The position numbers were made by a program, and so were the translations under genes. 64,000 bases of DNA from Trichaptum fuscoviolaceum (Eukaryota > Basidiomycota > Agaricomycetes > Hymenochaetales > Trichaptaceae). The notes beneath the pieces are model-generated. The model saw only the letters and a program-made list of their open reading frames with translations, made no database searches and was not told the origin of the DNA. The stretch is from NCBI GenBank assembly GCA_910574455.1, contig CAJSYZ010000004.1:558001-622000 (forward strand). The letters run 5' to 3'. Shown one piece after another: positions 12,047 through 23,856 of the stretch; positions within the stretch are counted from its first letter, which is position 1, and each line of letters opens with the position of its first letter.

Positions 12047-13246
12047 TGCAATGGTTGGGAAGCACGGCAGAATCTTCTGTGCAGGAGTTGCTTATAAGCA
12101 GCATCGGTAATACGTTGACCGGAACGACGGGACCGCCCACTACGCGTAATTTTGTCTTGACGGCTGTATGTGGAGTACATCGCAGACAGTTGACCAAAGC
12201 TCGGGCCAGCAAGTAGACCTCAAAACATATGTGGTCGAAGTTCCTGTGACAATCTTCTTTGCTTAGCGGGCCGTGAATACCGTTTAACGCGTAAGAATGC
12301 AGTGTATGTATTCCGAGCTTGATGCCTGGGGCAGGGACAGAGACAAGTAGTGCTTACCTATCGTCTCAAGGACAAATTCTGCATCTTCACGTGGATTCAG
12401 TGTCCGGTACGTAATACTATATTCTGCCATATCCGCATCCGCGAATACATTTTGGTCAAAACAACTCTTGTTCTCGTGCTCCCTGCTTCAATGACACGAT
12501 GTCACCGGCAACAATCTGTCTGTCGCATAACTCGTGAAGACATTGTCTTCAGGCACCCAGAACCTCCGGTCCGCTCAAGTCTTCCTTGACTTGACGTCAC
12601 TTCCACTACTGTAAGGGATAGCTCGAAGCTCTAAGCGAAACACCCGCTGCAACTCCTAAAGCAGTAATGCCACGATCATCTTGTGATCTCTGCAGATAAA
12701 GAGACAATTATCAGAGAATAAAACTGAGAAGTGTATTCAACACAAGATGACAACGTTCCTTCTTTAGCCGCCCGACATCATTTGCCGTGGAAAGTGCCTG
12801 TGGGAGTCATGACCAGGTACATTGATTTTCCGAACGTACACTCTCTAAGGGACCGGGAGAGAATTCGTGAAGAAGACTCATCGGCGCACTCACGGGCCGC
12901 GTGAGATCGAAGCTACAATGTATTCCCTCGCTCGCTTTGCAACATATCTTGTATACGCTGGAAGACTCAATATCCACACTATTTTTCTCGGGGAGGCAAT
13001 TCGGCACATAGCTGAGACTCGGAGCTGATCTAGCGCGACCTGGAGGAGGCCTACTCGAACGCGAAGGAAAGGTCAACGATCGAAACGATCGGCGACCCCC
13101 AATCCACACAACTTGAACGACGTACATTCGTCTTTCCGGGACAGAATCAAAGGCGCGAAAGAATGTTCGACTCTGCCTTTCTCCTTTCATGAAGAAACCA
13201 CTCGATTGACCCAAGATTATGCAGAAACAATACAAGCTTTATATGC
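12047..13246. other. Spacer between the two GH79 genes
   Basis: 1.2 kb containing the promoter of the downstream GH79 gene and the 3' flank of the CBM1-bearing one. A 142-codon minus frame (12807-13235) has no family features and I treat it as chance. Nothing else supported. Confidence 0.45.
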
Positions 13247-15551
13247 TCAAGTCAAATATACAATGACAGCTTCTGATGCGCTGACTTGAATGGAAGCCTT
13301 CCCTCCACAGGCGCTTGCCGACTCCAATGTCTGTGTCCCTGATAGCGAACAGCTGTCGTCGAACTTGGCCGATCCTCCAATCGTGACGTCCGCTTCAAGG
13401 GAGGTCGCAAGCGGAGCAGTGAGGCGAAGAACTTTCACACTGCTGAGGGAGGAAGAAAAACCGGAAAGATCGACGAAGACCGAGCTCCGCGTCCCGGAAG
13501 CATAGTAAGCAGAATTGTAAAGGAGGACTCGGAGTGGTGTGTTTGTCGTTGTCGAATAAATGGCATAGGCGCCGAGAGAGGACGATCCGCTATCGAGTTG
13601 TGCAAGCTTTGTCCCCGAACCGGTGGTCCCGCCTTCCGAACCTAGGAAGTCTGACAAGAAATAGGCGCCGTAGTAGGGCGCAAAGACACTCCCATTGCCC
13701 CAGAAGCAGTATGCCTTGAGTTGTATTAGCTTCTCGTTGAGATGAAGTTCTTAAGAAAGGAACTTACGCAGTTGCTGATAGTTCCTTGATGGAAATAGAG
13801 CCTTTCGATACCCTTTAAGGCACCTTGGAGGGAGTAGTCCATAACCCATAAAGCGGCACCAAACGTTGGAGAGATACCTCCACCACCGCACGTAGCTAGT
13901 GGGAAAGGTAAGTAACATTCCCTCTGGTAGAAAAGTAAAGTAAACGTACCGGAGTTTGTCTCTCCAAGGAAATACCGCTTGTTGATATTGTGCACAGCTG
14001 CCGCCTCGGAGCTATATCCGCTGGCAAAAGAGACAATCCCTCTGGACACATTCACGTCAGTGCCTTGTATTTTGTCGATGATTGACACGTACGAGTGGCT
14101 CATAAGACTTTGCAGGTCTGTCGATGCCCCACCGCATGCAGATTGTGGATACGCGTGTCTCGAGAAGGTTTTGGCATATGACGAACTACTTCCGATGGAG
14201 GACACCAGACTTGAGATCGTCCACGAGAGGTAGACGCCGGCCTGGAAGATGTTACCAACCTGAGGATACTCAATTAGACAAACTCCATATATAGTGGCAG
14301 GGTATTCATCCGCTCACCGACGACGAAAGCTGACTAAACCACGAAACCTCGCTAGAGCTATCAATAGACTGCGACCAGCTGTTACCATTCGCGACTGCGA
14401 TGGGAGAACTCGAAGAGTATACTGGGACAAAGAATAGCGTCAGTTTCAGACTTCTGGTATTATGCGGAAAGACACACAGTCAGGTTCATTTCCAAGTTCA
14501 ATTGCAAGAAGATTGGCGATCGTGCTCTTTGCTTTCGCTGCAGCCAGGCCCGTGTTCGTGATATTGTTCAGTTCCCGATCGAGGCCGATTGTGACATCCC
14601 CGCTGAGTTGACTGGCGAGCGTAAAGAAGGATGGCCCGTAAGTGAGACTTGTAGGCGCGTCCGCAGCCGAAGCGACAGTGTAGCTGACAGCATTAGCTAG
14701 CGATGGGTCATAAGTCGCCCGATCTCTGCGATTAGCCGCCAGTTTCAGTGCTGTATTTTGACCCTAGATAGCACCAAAACTTCACTTACTGCGTAGTACC
14801 CCCGATCCGTACTGCTGGTGGAGCGCCACGCAGAGTTTGCAAGTTCGACAAGCATTTGCTTGTCTGGGGAAGCGACATATAGCCAGGGAAAGTGAAGAAC
14901 TCGATGGAGACACTGAGCAGTGCAGGGTCGACTGTCACCGCGGACGTGGGGATGCTGGACGGAACAGCAATCGCAGCTAAAGTGGAAGAGTTCAAGTTCC
15001 GGCAACGAACGTCGTCATACATAAATCCTTACAATGCGTGCCAGTCGTAGTAGCCACCGGACATGATGAAGTTGCTGTCGCTGGTCAAAAGTCAGAGGAC
15101 GCTCCCTTCAAGACAGGAACGCTCAGCATACAAGTTGTGCTAGTCGTTGTCGTCGTGGAAGTCGTTGCTTTTGTAGTCGTTGACGACGTTGTTGACGAAG
15201 TGCCTTTACCAGTCGAAGCATTAGTACTCTATTACCTCAGATGAGCTGGAACTCTTACTCGTCGAAGTAGACTGGAGGCATTGAGAGTAGTCTTCGCTTT
15301 TGTCAGTACCACACTGTAGACAAAGTGGCGAAGCTTCTTACAGTCGTTAAGATACTGGCATGTCAGACCGGCAGCGCAGGTCGTTCCTCCTGTCCTATCG
15401 GCAGAAGTACGTCATGAGTAATTATACGGCGTGATCTTTTCAAGGAAACATACCATCCGATTCCTCCGCATTGTTGATATATCGCCTGCTGAGCCAAAGC
15501 ACAGCTCAGGAAGGGAATAAGAGCCAGATAAGCCTTCACCATTTTTATCAT
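13247..15551 (-). CDS. Secreted CBM1-GH79 glycoside hydrolase (beta-glucuronidase-like)
   Basis: Model: complement(join(13247..13714, 13768..13895, 13950..14041, 14093..14259, 14318..14421, 14478..14725, 14790..14976, 15033..15080, 15132..15203, 15259..15291, 15342..15394, 15454..15551)), 565 aa. Order: signal peptide (to about residue 20, SCALA); fungal cellulose-binding module CBM1 (QQCGGIGW, GGTTCAAGLTC, YYSQCL; residues ~24-58); Thr/Ser linker (~60-101); GH79 barrel with acid/base Glu in LGNEPD (~244) and nucleophile in GETNS (~365); C-terminal beta domain. CBM1 tethers the enzyme to crystalline cellulose, here beside hemicellulose or arabinogalactan side chains. The CBM1 exons are separated by introns of 50-59 nt; the linker intron has a textbook TACTAAT branch point. 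An alternative start is ATG at 15542. Confidence 0.9.
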
Positions 15552-17564
15552 TCGAGGCCGGCATGTGAGGGATAGAACTCTTCGTCCTTATAGGTAGGCG
15601 CACGGACGCTGCCCGGTACTAGAGGTCCGTATGGATATACCGCATCAATTCTCCGGTTCTTGGCCCCTGACATATATCGCCTTCTCACTCAAGTGAAGAT
15701 GAAGGCAGGCCACTATGCGAACGAATCGACGCTCTAGCCCTAACGTCAGAGAGTGACGAGTAACCCCCAGCAATTAGTTGAGCTGACCATCGTGACCTGG
15801 TTTGAAGAATGAAAAATCAGCTGTGCAGTCCTATACTATGCGAAGAATAGCCGACTTGCCACGTATCAATTATTGCCATGTCATTCTTCGGTACCGAGCA
15901 TTACAACCGTTTGAAATGCGGACTTCTCGCCTTTCGAACGAGCGAAGCGTGCGTTACCACTCAAATTGTGATTAGGCTAAAGACACGTTTAAGGCACAAT
16001 CCAGACGCAGGTGAACACTGTACTGAGACGTACAAAACAAAAATTCTTAATTCAGAGAAGTAGAAGAACAGGAAGTATTTAAACCTGCCGATCTCATCGT
16101 GACCTGCACCGCAGTATCATCCGTATTATTATAAATTAACGAGTGGCCCCTCTTGGGTTGCTCTCACTTCGTCCCAACGTGCACCATTCCCTTAATCTGC
16201 AATTCGCACGATAGAACCGATACCTAGGAACGTTTGATGGTGTACAAAGCCTAAAAAGAGATAATCGTAAGCTTAAGAAAGGAAACGAGGAAGGCAAAAG
16301 GAGAACGAAGTTCAGAGATAGATAAAAAGCAATCATAGCGTGAAGCTCAGGAACAGCTTCTAGTTGATAAGTTTTTTATATATTTCATCATTCAAACGAG
16401 ACGAGACGAAGCAGAGAACGACGGTCGAAGAAACTCACTTAGTGGGTTCGATATGCGGGAGACGCATATTATTGGTTGCGTCCTCGATAATTCGCACACC
16501 CCGATCTTTCCCTATAGAAAGTGAAGAGTTAGAACAAGTTAGAAGCTGAAGGACATAAAAATAAAGAATATGTTTCCTCGTCTATACCTAAAACTGCACT
16601 GAAGTCGCAATTCTGATAGAAACATGGACGGTGTCAAAACAATGTGGCACATTCTTAGAAATCGTTATAGGCTTCAAATTGACCTCCAATGCCTTCTAAG
16701 TTTGTGAACAGAGACAAGGAAGCTTCGATAGAGCCATTCGAGATGGGAAAAAATTTGAGACGAAGAGGGTACTCACCTCCGATGCCTTCTCCGCATTAGA
16801 AGTTCCGACATCCAGCTAACCCATTCCACATATAGCAACGTCAACCTATGTATCTCCTCTCAACATTTAAATGTCTCAGTGCGGGGATGGGACCTTAAGC
16901 AAGTAAGCTAAGATTGTGCGTGCAATGAAGCCCAAACGTTACTCACAGAATCACCTGATGGTGTGCAGCCTGTAGTGCAGATTAGGACAGACGGGTACTG
17001 GTCAATTATAGACAAGTTGGCCTCGTTATACTCTCGCATTCTGGATTTGCCTTTCATATAGACTAAGTTGTAAAAGAGGAAGAAAAAAGCGATTCGTCAG
17101 ACGACATGGCGAGAGGCGGAAGACAAGAAGACAAATTTTTAACCGCGTTTTATTCGTTTAATTTTGGGAGTTTGTTCTCACGATCTTTTTCGCGGCTTGA
17201 AACTTGAACTTTGTTATTCGCTGCCTAGTATCCTTAAACCTGAACCACTTGTTTCCTCGAGAGACTCACATTGGATAAATCTGCCACAGCTGCTAATTGC
17301 GGTCGAATGTAGCTCGCATGCGCTCTAATCCGAAGACTGAGCTATAGCACTTCTATAGTAGGTAATGATACGTCGTCCAATGCGGAATCCTCAGACAAAG
17401 TTCCGCAGAGGTCCATTCACACAGAGCCGACAGCATGGGCCATAGCTCGGCGACTCTCTTAACTGCGAAGCTTGTGCCATGACTGCCTATACAACTCTTC
17501 ACTGGACGGCCATAAGGCACCTGCCGACCCTTCAGTGTATTCTGCAACCCACTTGTCCTCTACG
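15552..17564. other. 2-kb intergenic stretch, no gene recognised
   Basis: A-rich, with several short frames of under 70 codons and no family character or convincing splice chain. It contains the promoters of the CBM1-GH79 gene (leftward) and of the kinase-fold gene (rightward). The start of the latter could lie further upstream if an unrecognised 5' exon exists here. Confidence 0.4.
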
Positions 17565-19253
17565 ATGCTCGAAGATCACCCCGTATTGACTGGCGCTCTA
17601 GCAGATCACAACGGAACCGATTTCGAACCCATAATAGATCTCACCAGCTTCTGTGCCAATGCGGTCCGAGATATTCTCAGACACCAAGGCCTCAACGCAG
17701 GGCTCAAGGAAAAATTGGAACGACTCAAAGTCTATGTCCGTCGTTTCCGGAGTTTGGATCTTGTGGCTAGACACCTCCGGAACACTCACAGAATGCATCC
17801 GCATTGGGAAGAGGATACCGACAGCTCAGTTTTCCGGGCTCGGAATGTCTTGACAAAAGTGAAGAGGTAGAATGATTGTCTCTCCCGTATGATTCAAGCT
17901 TAACAAAGAACTCTTAGTTACCTGATTGAATGGGAGAAGCAGCTTCGATACGGAGAACATGAGCTAGGGCATGGATTCAGAGATGGCCTACGGCACTTGT
18001 TTCACAAGACCAACTGGATGACCGGAGCAGAAAAGGAGCTGGGCTTGATACTCCCAGTTCTTCGCCAACAGAACAATCATCTCCACAAGAACATCCAACT
18101 TTGCGCGTTTTATATATTGACGGCGAACGATATAGACTTTCCGATCGTCAGGCTCATCGAACGGGCGCTGGATCGCCAAAATGACCGCGTTCGAGTCGAA
18201 CAACATCACATAACTGACATCAAAGTGGACTCGATATACGGTGTAGAGATAGTGCGAGTCTCTGACCGGTTTACGGTGCATAATGGGTGTATCCTAGAGG
18301 AAAGGGCTTTAATCCCCCCGGAGGAAGGATCGGACACGCGTCGGATAGCGAGATTATTAACAGAGACATCGAGGAGTCCCGGCTCGCATCACCCCTTTAT
18401 TGCGCTCCCAATATGCCACGGCCTATGTCACTCACAAATCCTTCTCGAGATTCCCGGACTTTCTGCAGAGCCTCCTCATACCCTTAGGGCGCTCCTTTCT
18501 GAACGAAGATTAGAGTTTCCATACAGTCTAAGATCACGCCTCAGATTGTCGATCGAGATTGCACGTGCAATTCTTGTGATGCATTCTTTAGAGATCGTCC
18601 ATAAGGATATCAGGCCTGAGAACATCCTTGTTCTTGGATCGACGACGGACGAAAATAATTCTCTCCAACTTGGCTATCCGTATCTTATTGGATTTGGGTC
18701 TACCCGATCAGCAAAAGCAAGCACACAACTGGGGGCGTCTTATTACGGCATTTCTGAAAGGGAGGTTAGCTACAACAGGGTTATGCACTCCATGATCTAC
18801 AGACATCCACGGCACTGGGTCAAGAAGCGTACCGAGGCATACCAGATGCGCGATGACATCTACGGCCTTGGGGTCTGTCTCCTCGAGATCGCTCTCTGGA
18901 AGTCCCTCTTTCAGTGGATGGAAGGGCTAGGTGCTTTCATTAATAACATCAGTACGCTCAAGCTTTACCAGCCGACTGACATCCCCGGAGATTTGACGAG
19001 GCGGACATGGAGGAAAGAAAACCAGCAGTTGCTCATAGATCTGGCGAAGAAGGCTATCCCGGCGACGATGGGTGATATATATAGAGATGTTGTTTTGGAG
19101 TGCTTGTCCTGCTGGGAGAATCCGAGGCTACGAGGAGTCGCTCCGCAGGATACAGCTAGGGATAGGTATGCGCAAGAGATGATGAAGGAAACGGACAGGA
19201 GCATATCTTTCTACCAAAATGTAATTTTAAGGCTGGAGAGTATTCGCCTTTAA
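17565..19253 (+). CDS. Kinase-fold protein with helical N-terminal region, probable pseudokinase
   Basis: Model: join(17565..17866, 17918..19253), one 51-nt phase-2 intron, 545 aa; ATG at 17565 is the first Met in frame, though a 5' exon cannot be excluded. The first ~200 residues are mostly helical (IIDLTSFCANAVRDILRHQG; YLIEWEKQLRYGEHELG) and recall the helical N-domain that precedes such kinase folds in fungal prion-inhibition/HeLo-type proteins; this is only a resemblance. The C-terminal half has a kinase C-lobe: IVHKDIRPENIL near residue 330 (HRD replaced by HKD, Asp and Asn kept), IGFGS near 360 where the Mg-binding DFG aspartate is missing, YRHPRHW, and DDIYGLGVCLLEIALW (helix F Asp). 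No glycine-rich loop is visible. Catalysis is doubtful; a scaffold or signalling role is possible. Confidence 0.72.
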
Positions 19254-19665
19254 TAAACTAGTGTGCTAGAGGGTGTATAGTACAATAACTCGATTAAAAC
19301 ACGGCTTACCTCGATACTAACGGGTGGTTATCGGTAAGTTACATAGCTGGCGATGTCGGGACTATTCTAACTCAGTGCAAGTTTATAGAGGCTGAAGACT
19401 ATATAGAGGAGAATGCTAATCAATCATGCCACAAGCATAAATGACAAGAAGAGCATTTGAAGTATTCATTACTGATATCTTCACGTCCACTGAGGCTGCC
19501 AGTGGTAAGTTCGCTCCCGATTCGCTACTTAAGTCAATTTCCCACGCTTGGACAGTGGGGAAATTTTGTATCCGTTGACTCACTATCACTTCAAGTTGTC
19601 GCTGCCTGCCTCCTGAGTCCTTTGCATTCGAAGTGTAATGCTTGTCGCAATCTGCTTTACCAGAA

Positions 19666-20834
19666 ATGAACTACGACGAAGCAAACGCAATGGATGAAGT
19701 CCTACCTGGTCTGTGGATAGGCGACTTGAACGCAGCGACGAACGAAGCTCTCCTTCGGGAGAAGAGTATCCACAGTATCTTGTCGGTCATGAGAGGAAAA
19801 GTTGATGTTGCAAGAGTAAGCCTAAGTGCGGTTCACCCTCATTCTGAGACTCACTAGAAAGCTGCTGCAGGGTTTCAGACACACTCATGTCGATCTCGAC
19901 GATACTGAAGTTGCGGATGCACTTGCACTTTTCCCTCAGTGCATTGACTTCGTGGAGGGCGAGCTTGCGAAGGGGCGTGGTGTACTTGTCCACTGTCATC
20001 TCGGAATGAGTACGTGCATCTTTCACTTAGTTCTCTACTATGTCTTTGTAAGCTGATGAGAGCGTTTAGGCCGTAGCGCGACCGTCGTAGCCGCTTATCT
20101 GATGTACACACAGAAGCAGGACGCCCAGACTGCGCTGGGAATCATCAGGAAGGCACGACCTGTTATCGAGTGAGTCAAACACGTCCAACTTTTGAATCCG
20201 ACGTTGAATGTTGCTAGACCTAACCCTGGCTTCCTTCGGCAACTCGATGTCTTTTACCAGGCGTCGTACGTGGTCTCAAACACGAATAAGGTCATTCGCC
20301 TTCATTACCTGAAAAGTGGGATAGTCCTACCCAACGTAGCCAACGAAGGAACGGTAGTCGCTGAGGTGCAAGGCTCAGCAGTTACGTCGAGTGCGTCTTC
20401 CAATACCGAAGTTCAAGGCCGAGCTCCCAGACCAAGGCGAATACGCTGCAAGCTTTGTAGGAAGGAGGTTGCGACACGCGATGACTTGATGGATCATTCG
20501 AATGGCCATGATCGGGATACACCACGCGCGAAGAACGTCATTCAAGGTCCCATGATCGGCCACTCCTGTTCAGGCTACTTTATCGAACCTGTGAGTTTTC
20601 TGGAACCAGATCAAACACCACCTTACTAAATTTTCGATTCCTAACCCTTTGTAGCTCTCTTGGACACAAGAACAGACGACATCTGGAGCTTCGTCTGGGA
20701 AGCTAGCGTGCCCTACGCCGCGATGCAACGCTAAGCTTGGAAGCTTCGATTGGGCGGGCTCGAAGTGCGGGTGCGGAGAGTGGGTGGTACCTGGGTTCTG
20801 TCTAGCGCGAGGGAAAGTTGACGAGTGTGCTTGA
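19666..20834 (+). CDS. YVH1: Dual-specificity protein phosphatase YVH1/DUSP12
   Basis: Model: join(19666..19815, 19871..20009, 20070..20169, 20218..20590, 20655..20834), introns 48-64 nt, 313 aa. The phosphatase domain spans ~1-145: GLWIGDLNAA, general-acid region VDLDD (D60) and active site HCHLGMSRS (C92, R98; the HCX5R motif is created across the third exon junction). A C-terminal zinc-binding region follows: CKLCRKEV with downstream His (~219-240), then CPTPRCNAKLG, GSKCGCGEW and VPGFC, the layout of YVH1. In yeast YVH1 acts in 60S ribosome maturation (release of Mrt4) through the zinc domain; the phosphatase activity is separable. The first acceptor was placed at 19870 rather than 19857 because GFRHTHVDLDD aligns better. 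Confidence 0.9.
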
Positions 20835-22029
20835 GAATCAGACGTAGGAGGTTGTGAGGCTTGAATGTGAAGTGTGCCTTTTGGTGAGTCCTCGTCAATT
20901 TTGTGCTTTCTCTTTGCCGTTTTTTTTTCCATCCGGCTCTATCGAAGCTTCCCGACACGCTCGTCTGGGCAATGTGCCATGGAGGTCAAATTGTAGCCAA
21001 CATCGAAAGCATCATTCTTCTCTTAGGGACTACTTCCGAGGAGGTGATCTACCTGTCCTCGTTGTTGACCGAGCCCGCCTTGCACAAATCGTGTATGCGT
21101 AACTCGGGATGTTTCAAGGATACATATTCCATTCCTCCATTTCCGCTTTCTTTTCCTTAAAGTTTTCCTAGTTCTGTTCACTAATCCACTGTGACAGATT
21201 ACTTTATCTGTATCGCAATGTTATATATGGCATCGAAAGCTATGGAGAAAATATCGCTGCACTGATCTGACGCGTGTTGAGCTGTCTTTGTGTATATGCG
21301 TATCGTTATCGCACTGGGTCATGCGTCTGAAGCCTTCAAGACGCTGTGACCCTTCATGTTCATCTAGGGCAATGCTACCACGACTAGATTATATGATGCA
21401 AACTCGAACACTGATATTCTCCTATGCCTAGCCCGATGCAAGTCGTTTATGTTACTCTGCCGACCTATTCGTGTTTTAGACAATTGGTGAACAGTTTGAT
21501 CTGCGAAAATGTGGCGACGATCTGCACTTCTGCGACTGCGCGAAGAAAGAACGTGGATATTCTGATGCGAATTGAACTAGATATACTTTTCCTAATACAT
21601 AACAGAGCAAGACCTATCACGCTATAAGTTTTCATGATTTTTCCCTTTATCCAATCGCTTTAGCACTTGCTGTAGATTCTACAACAAATGCTGGTTGTAA
21701 TTAGCAACTGAAGGCTGCAGCGGTGTGTGCGGATACTCTTCTATTCCGTTTAGTCCTATAATTTATATTACGGACTCGGACGAGACGATCTTTCCGTGTC
21801 TGGATCTAATGCCTATTCTCTCCACACCGAATCTGATGTACGGAACGGAGAGCTAAACTGGGATTTGCGAAAGAACTCTACTAAATACAATGTGCCGGGC
21901 CAGTCAGGACTACGCTTTCTTATGCTAACGTTGCCAGTAAATGTATCCTCCACGAAACATAAGATAAAAGATCAATCAGCGTCGAACATAACGATACACA
22001 ACATGAAGCGAAGGCCCATATCAAAGAAT
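20835..22029. other. Intergenic between YVH1 and the first kinase-like gene
   Basis: 1.2 kb without a supported gene. Both flanking genes end here (convergent), so it mainly contains 3' flanks. Confidence 0.45.
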
Positions 22030-23352
22030 TCAACAAAAACCCCCGACCAAGTGTTTCGAATAAGAAGAACACACACGCTTGAGCTTCTTTGCATACACAG
22101 CACTAACGACACCCAAAGATATGATGTTCTGGTAGGCATGCATAATGAGGTTCGATTCAACGCTTTTGAGCTTCCATAAGACGACGTGGACCGGCTGTCG
22201 CTTGACCATTCCTTCAAATTGTTGTAGGGCCTCGACCGCGGTCGGACGTGCCTTCGGGTCTTCCCTAGTCATAGCTTGAATCAGTGGCTTTAAGCAGTTG
22301 ATGTTCTTGTATGTCTAAGGAGATAGTCAGCCATTCAAATGAAGAAATACAAGAACTATGAATTGTTACATCAAGGAGGTCCCTTTTGAATACGTTCCCT
22401 AGCGTATATATGTCGACGGGGAAGGGATCGTAAGGAACGTCATCCGATAGCTCCGGTACTGTCTCGTCCTGGCAATATGTCCCCAGTACCAACCGTTCCT
22501 CGCCCTCCTCAAATTTTGTGGAAATACCAAAGTCCGTTACGAAGTACTTCACGCCTCCGGCAGCGGTCCTCGAAATATGCGGGGCGAACGCTTGAACGTC
22601 CATTGTTAGAACTGCAATTGCAGGATGATATCCCTTAGGATAAACCTTCTCTGCATCATACAATATGTTCAACCTGCAAAAATCCCTGCTTGTTTGGTGA
22701 GGAAACTATAAGTGTATTTCCGCATTTCTACTGACCGGTGTGCGACATCATTCTCATGGATAAACCCAACTGCCTGTGCCTTATGAGATATGGACTCCTA
22801 AACTCATCCGTATACTCACCTGGAGCATTTGTCGTACGAAGTCGAAGGCCTCAAGAACTGTGTCAAAAGGAGGCGAGTCAAAATTTCGAAGGAGAGGCAT
22901 GACAATGAACTCCGTGTCCGTCTCCATTTCGTCTTCGAAGTAATCAAGAATCGGTACACAGTGATTTCGGGGGCCGTCACGCAGCGCTTCAGAATACAGA
23001 TATGAGGCAATACTCGTTTCTGCGGTGCCCTTCAAGACGGCTTTTAGAAACACGGTTTTCCCACTTGAGAGCTGAAGAGCATCGATAGTTTTGTCGTGCT
23101 GAAGAAAGTGGAAGCTGTAACCTAGAAGTCAAGTATGTGGAAAGACATACGCACTCCGTTTGCATAGCTATCCTCGCACCGAAATCGAATCCTTGTAGAA
23201 CTCAGCCATGACGGTTGCCAATTTGGCTGATATCTCGTACGGAGACGATATCCACGTCTTTGGAAGAAATCGTATCGACTTCTCCACCACTTCTCCCCTG
23301 GAAGTAGGATATCCTCCGGCGTTTTCTTTTCTTTTCTCTCCGACTTCGACAT
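22030..23352 (-). CDS. Kinase-like protein, cluster copy 1
   Basis: Model: complement(join(22030..22314, 22370..22685, 22736..22773, 22820..23098, 23155..23352)), 371 aa. An agaricomycete-specific kinase-like family member: N-terminal signature EKWWRSRYDF..RYQPNWQPSW, lysine of beta-3 in KTVFLKAV, IVMPLLR hinge, VAHRDFCRLN (catalytic loop with HRD Asp and Asn), FVTDFGIST (Mg-binding Asp), VPELSDDVPYDPFPVD (helix F Asp). There is no glycine-rich loop, but catalytic Lys, Asp, Asn and DFG are all kept. Substrate unknown. Start chosen at MSKSERKE; an upstream in-frame Met at 23403 lies in poor context. Exon 3 could begin 6 nt earlier. Confidence 0.85.
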
Positions 23353-23856
23353 AAGCGAAATTTTCGTGGTAGAGATGCAAGAAGATAGGAGAGACTTTGT
23401 CAATGCTTCTCCGATGATGCTGGTTGACTTGTCTATTCACCTCGACGTTGCTCACGGAGTCCCGCCCGCCACTTAACACTATTCCGGAGGAGACAATCTT
23501 TCAGGGTCAGGAACCGGCTTCTATTCCCACCATAATGATTGATGTTGTACTCCTCTTTTCACTTTTCGAAGCTAGAACATACCGGTGAACTCGGGCGCGG
23601 AGAGCTTGTCTGTCGTCAATAAGACAGGACGTTTTGATGCAGAATCTAGGCTAGGACCCCGAATAACAAACTCATGGGGCCTGATGTGCTCTTGTTGTAC
23701 TAGCTGGAGATGTTGACAGCCTATAACCTATCTATAACCTCCGCAAAACAATAAATAAGAAACCAAATTTTACGTCGCCGACCACAGCCGAAATACAGTG
23801 CGATATCGAAGGCTTATCATATTAGGCGGACTTGACGAAAACCCCTTGATTCCCAT
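23353..23856. other. Spacer between kinase-like copies 1 and 2
   Basis: 504 bp separating the stop of copy 2 from the start of copy 1; presumed promoter of copy 1. Nothing else seen. Confidence 0.4.

Noticed and set aside
12807..13235. 142-codon ORF between the GH79 genes
   Set aside because: No domain, no splice partners, overlaps the expected 3' flank of the CBM1-GH79 gene.
20000..20075. Odd active site with six residues between Cys and Arg in the YVH1 phosphatase
   Set aside because: It arises only if the exon boundary is misplaced; with donor at 20010 and acceptor at 20069 the normal HCX5R motif is formed.
21796..22179. 127-codon + ORF
   Set aside because: It overlaps the 3' part of kinase-like copy 1 on the opposite strand and has no family character.
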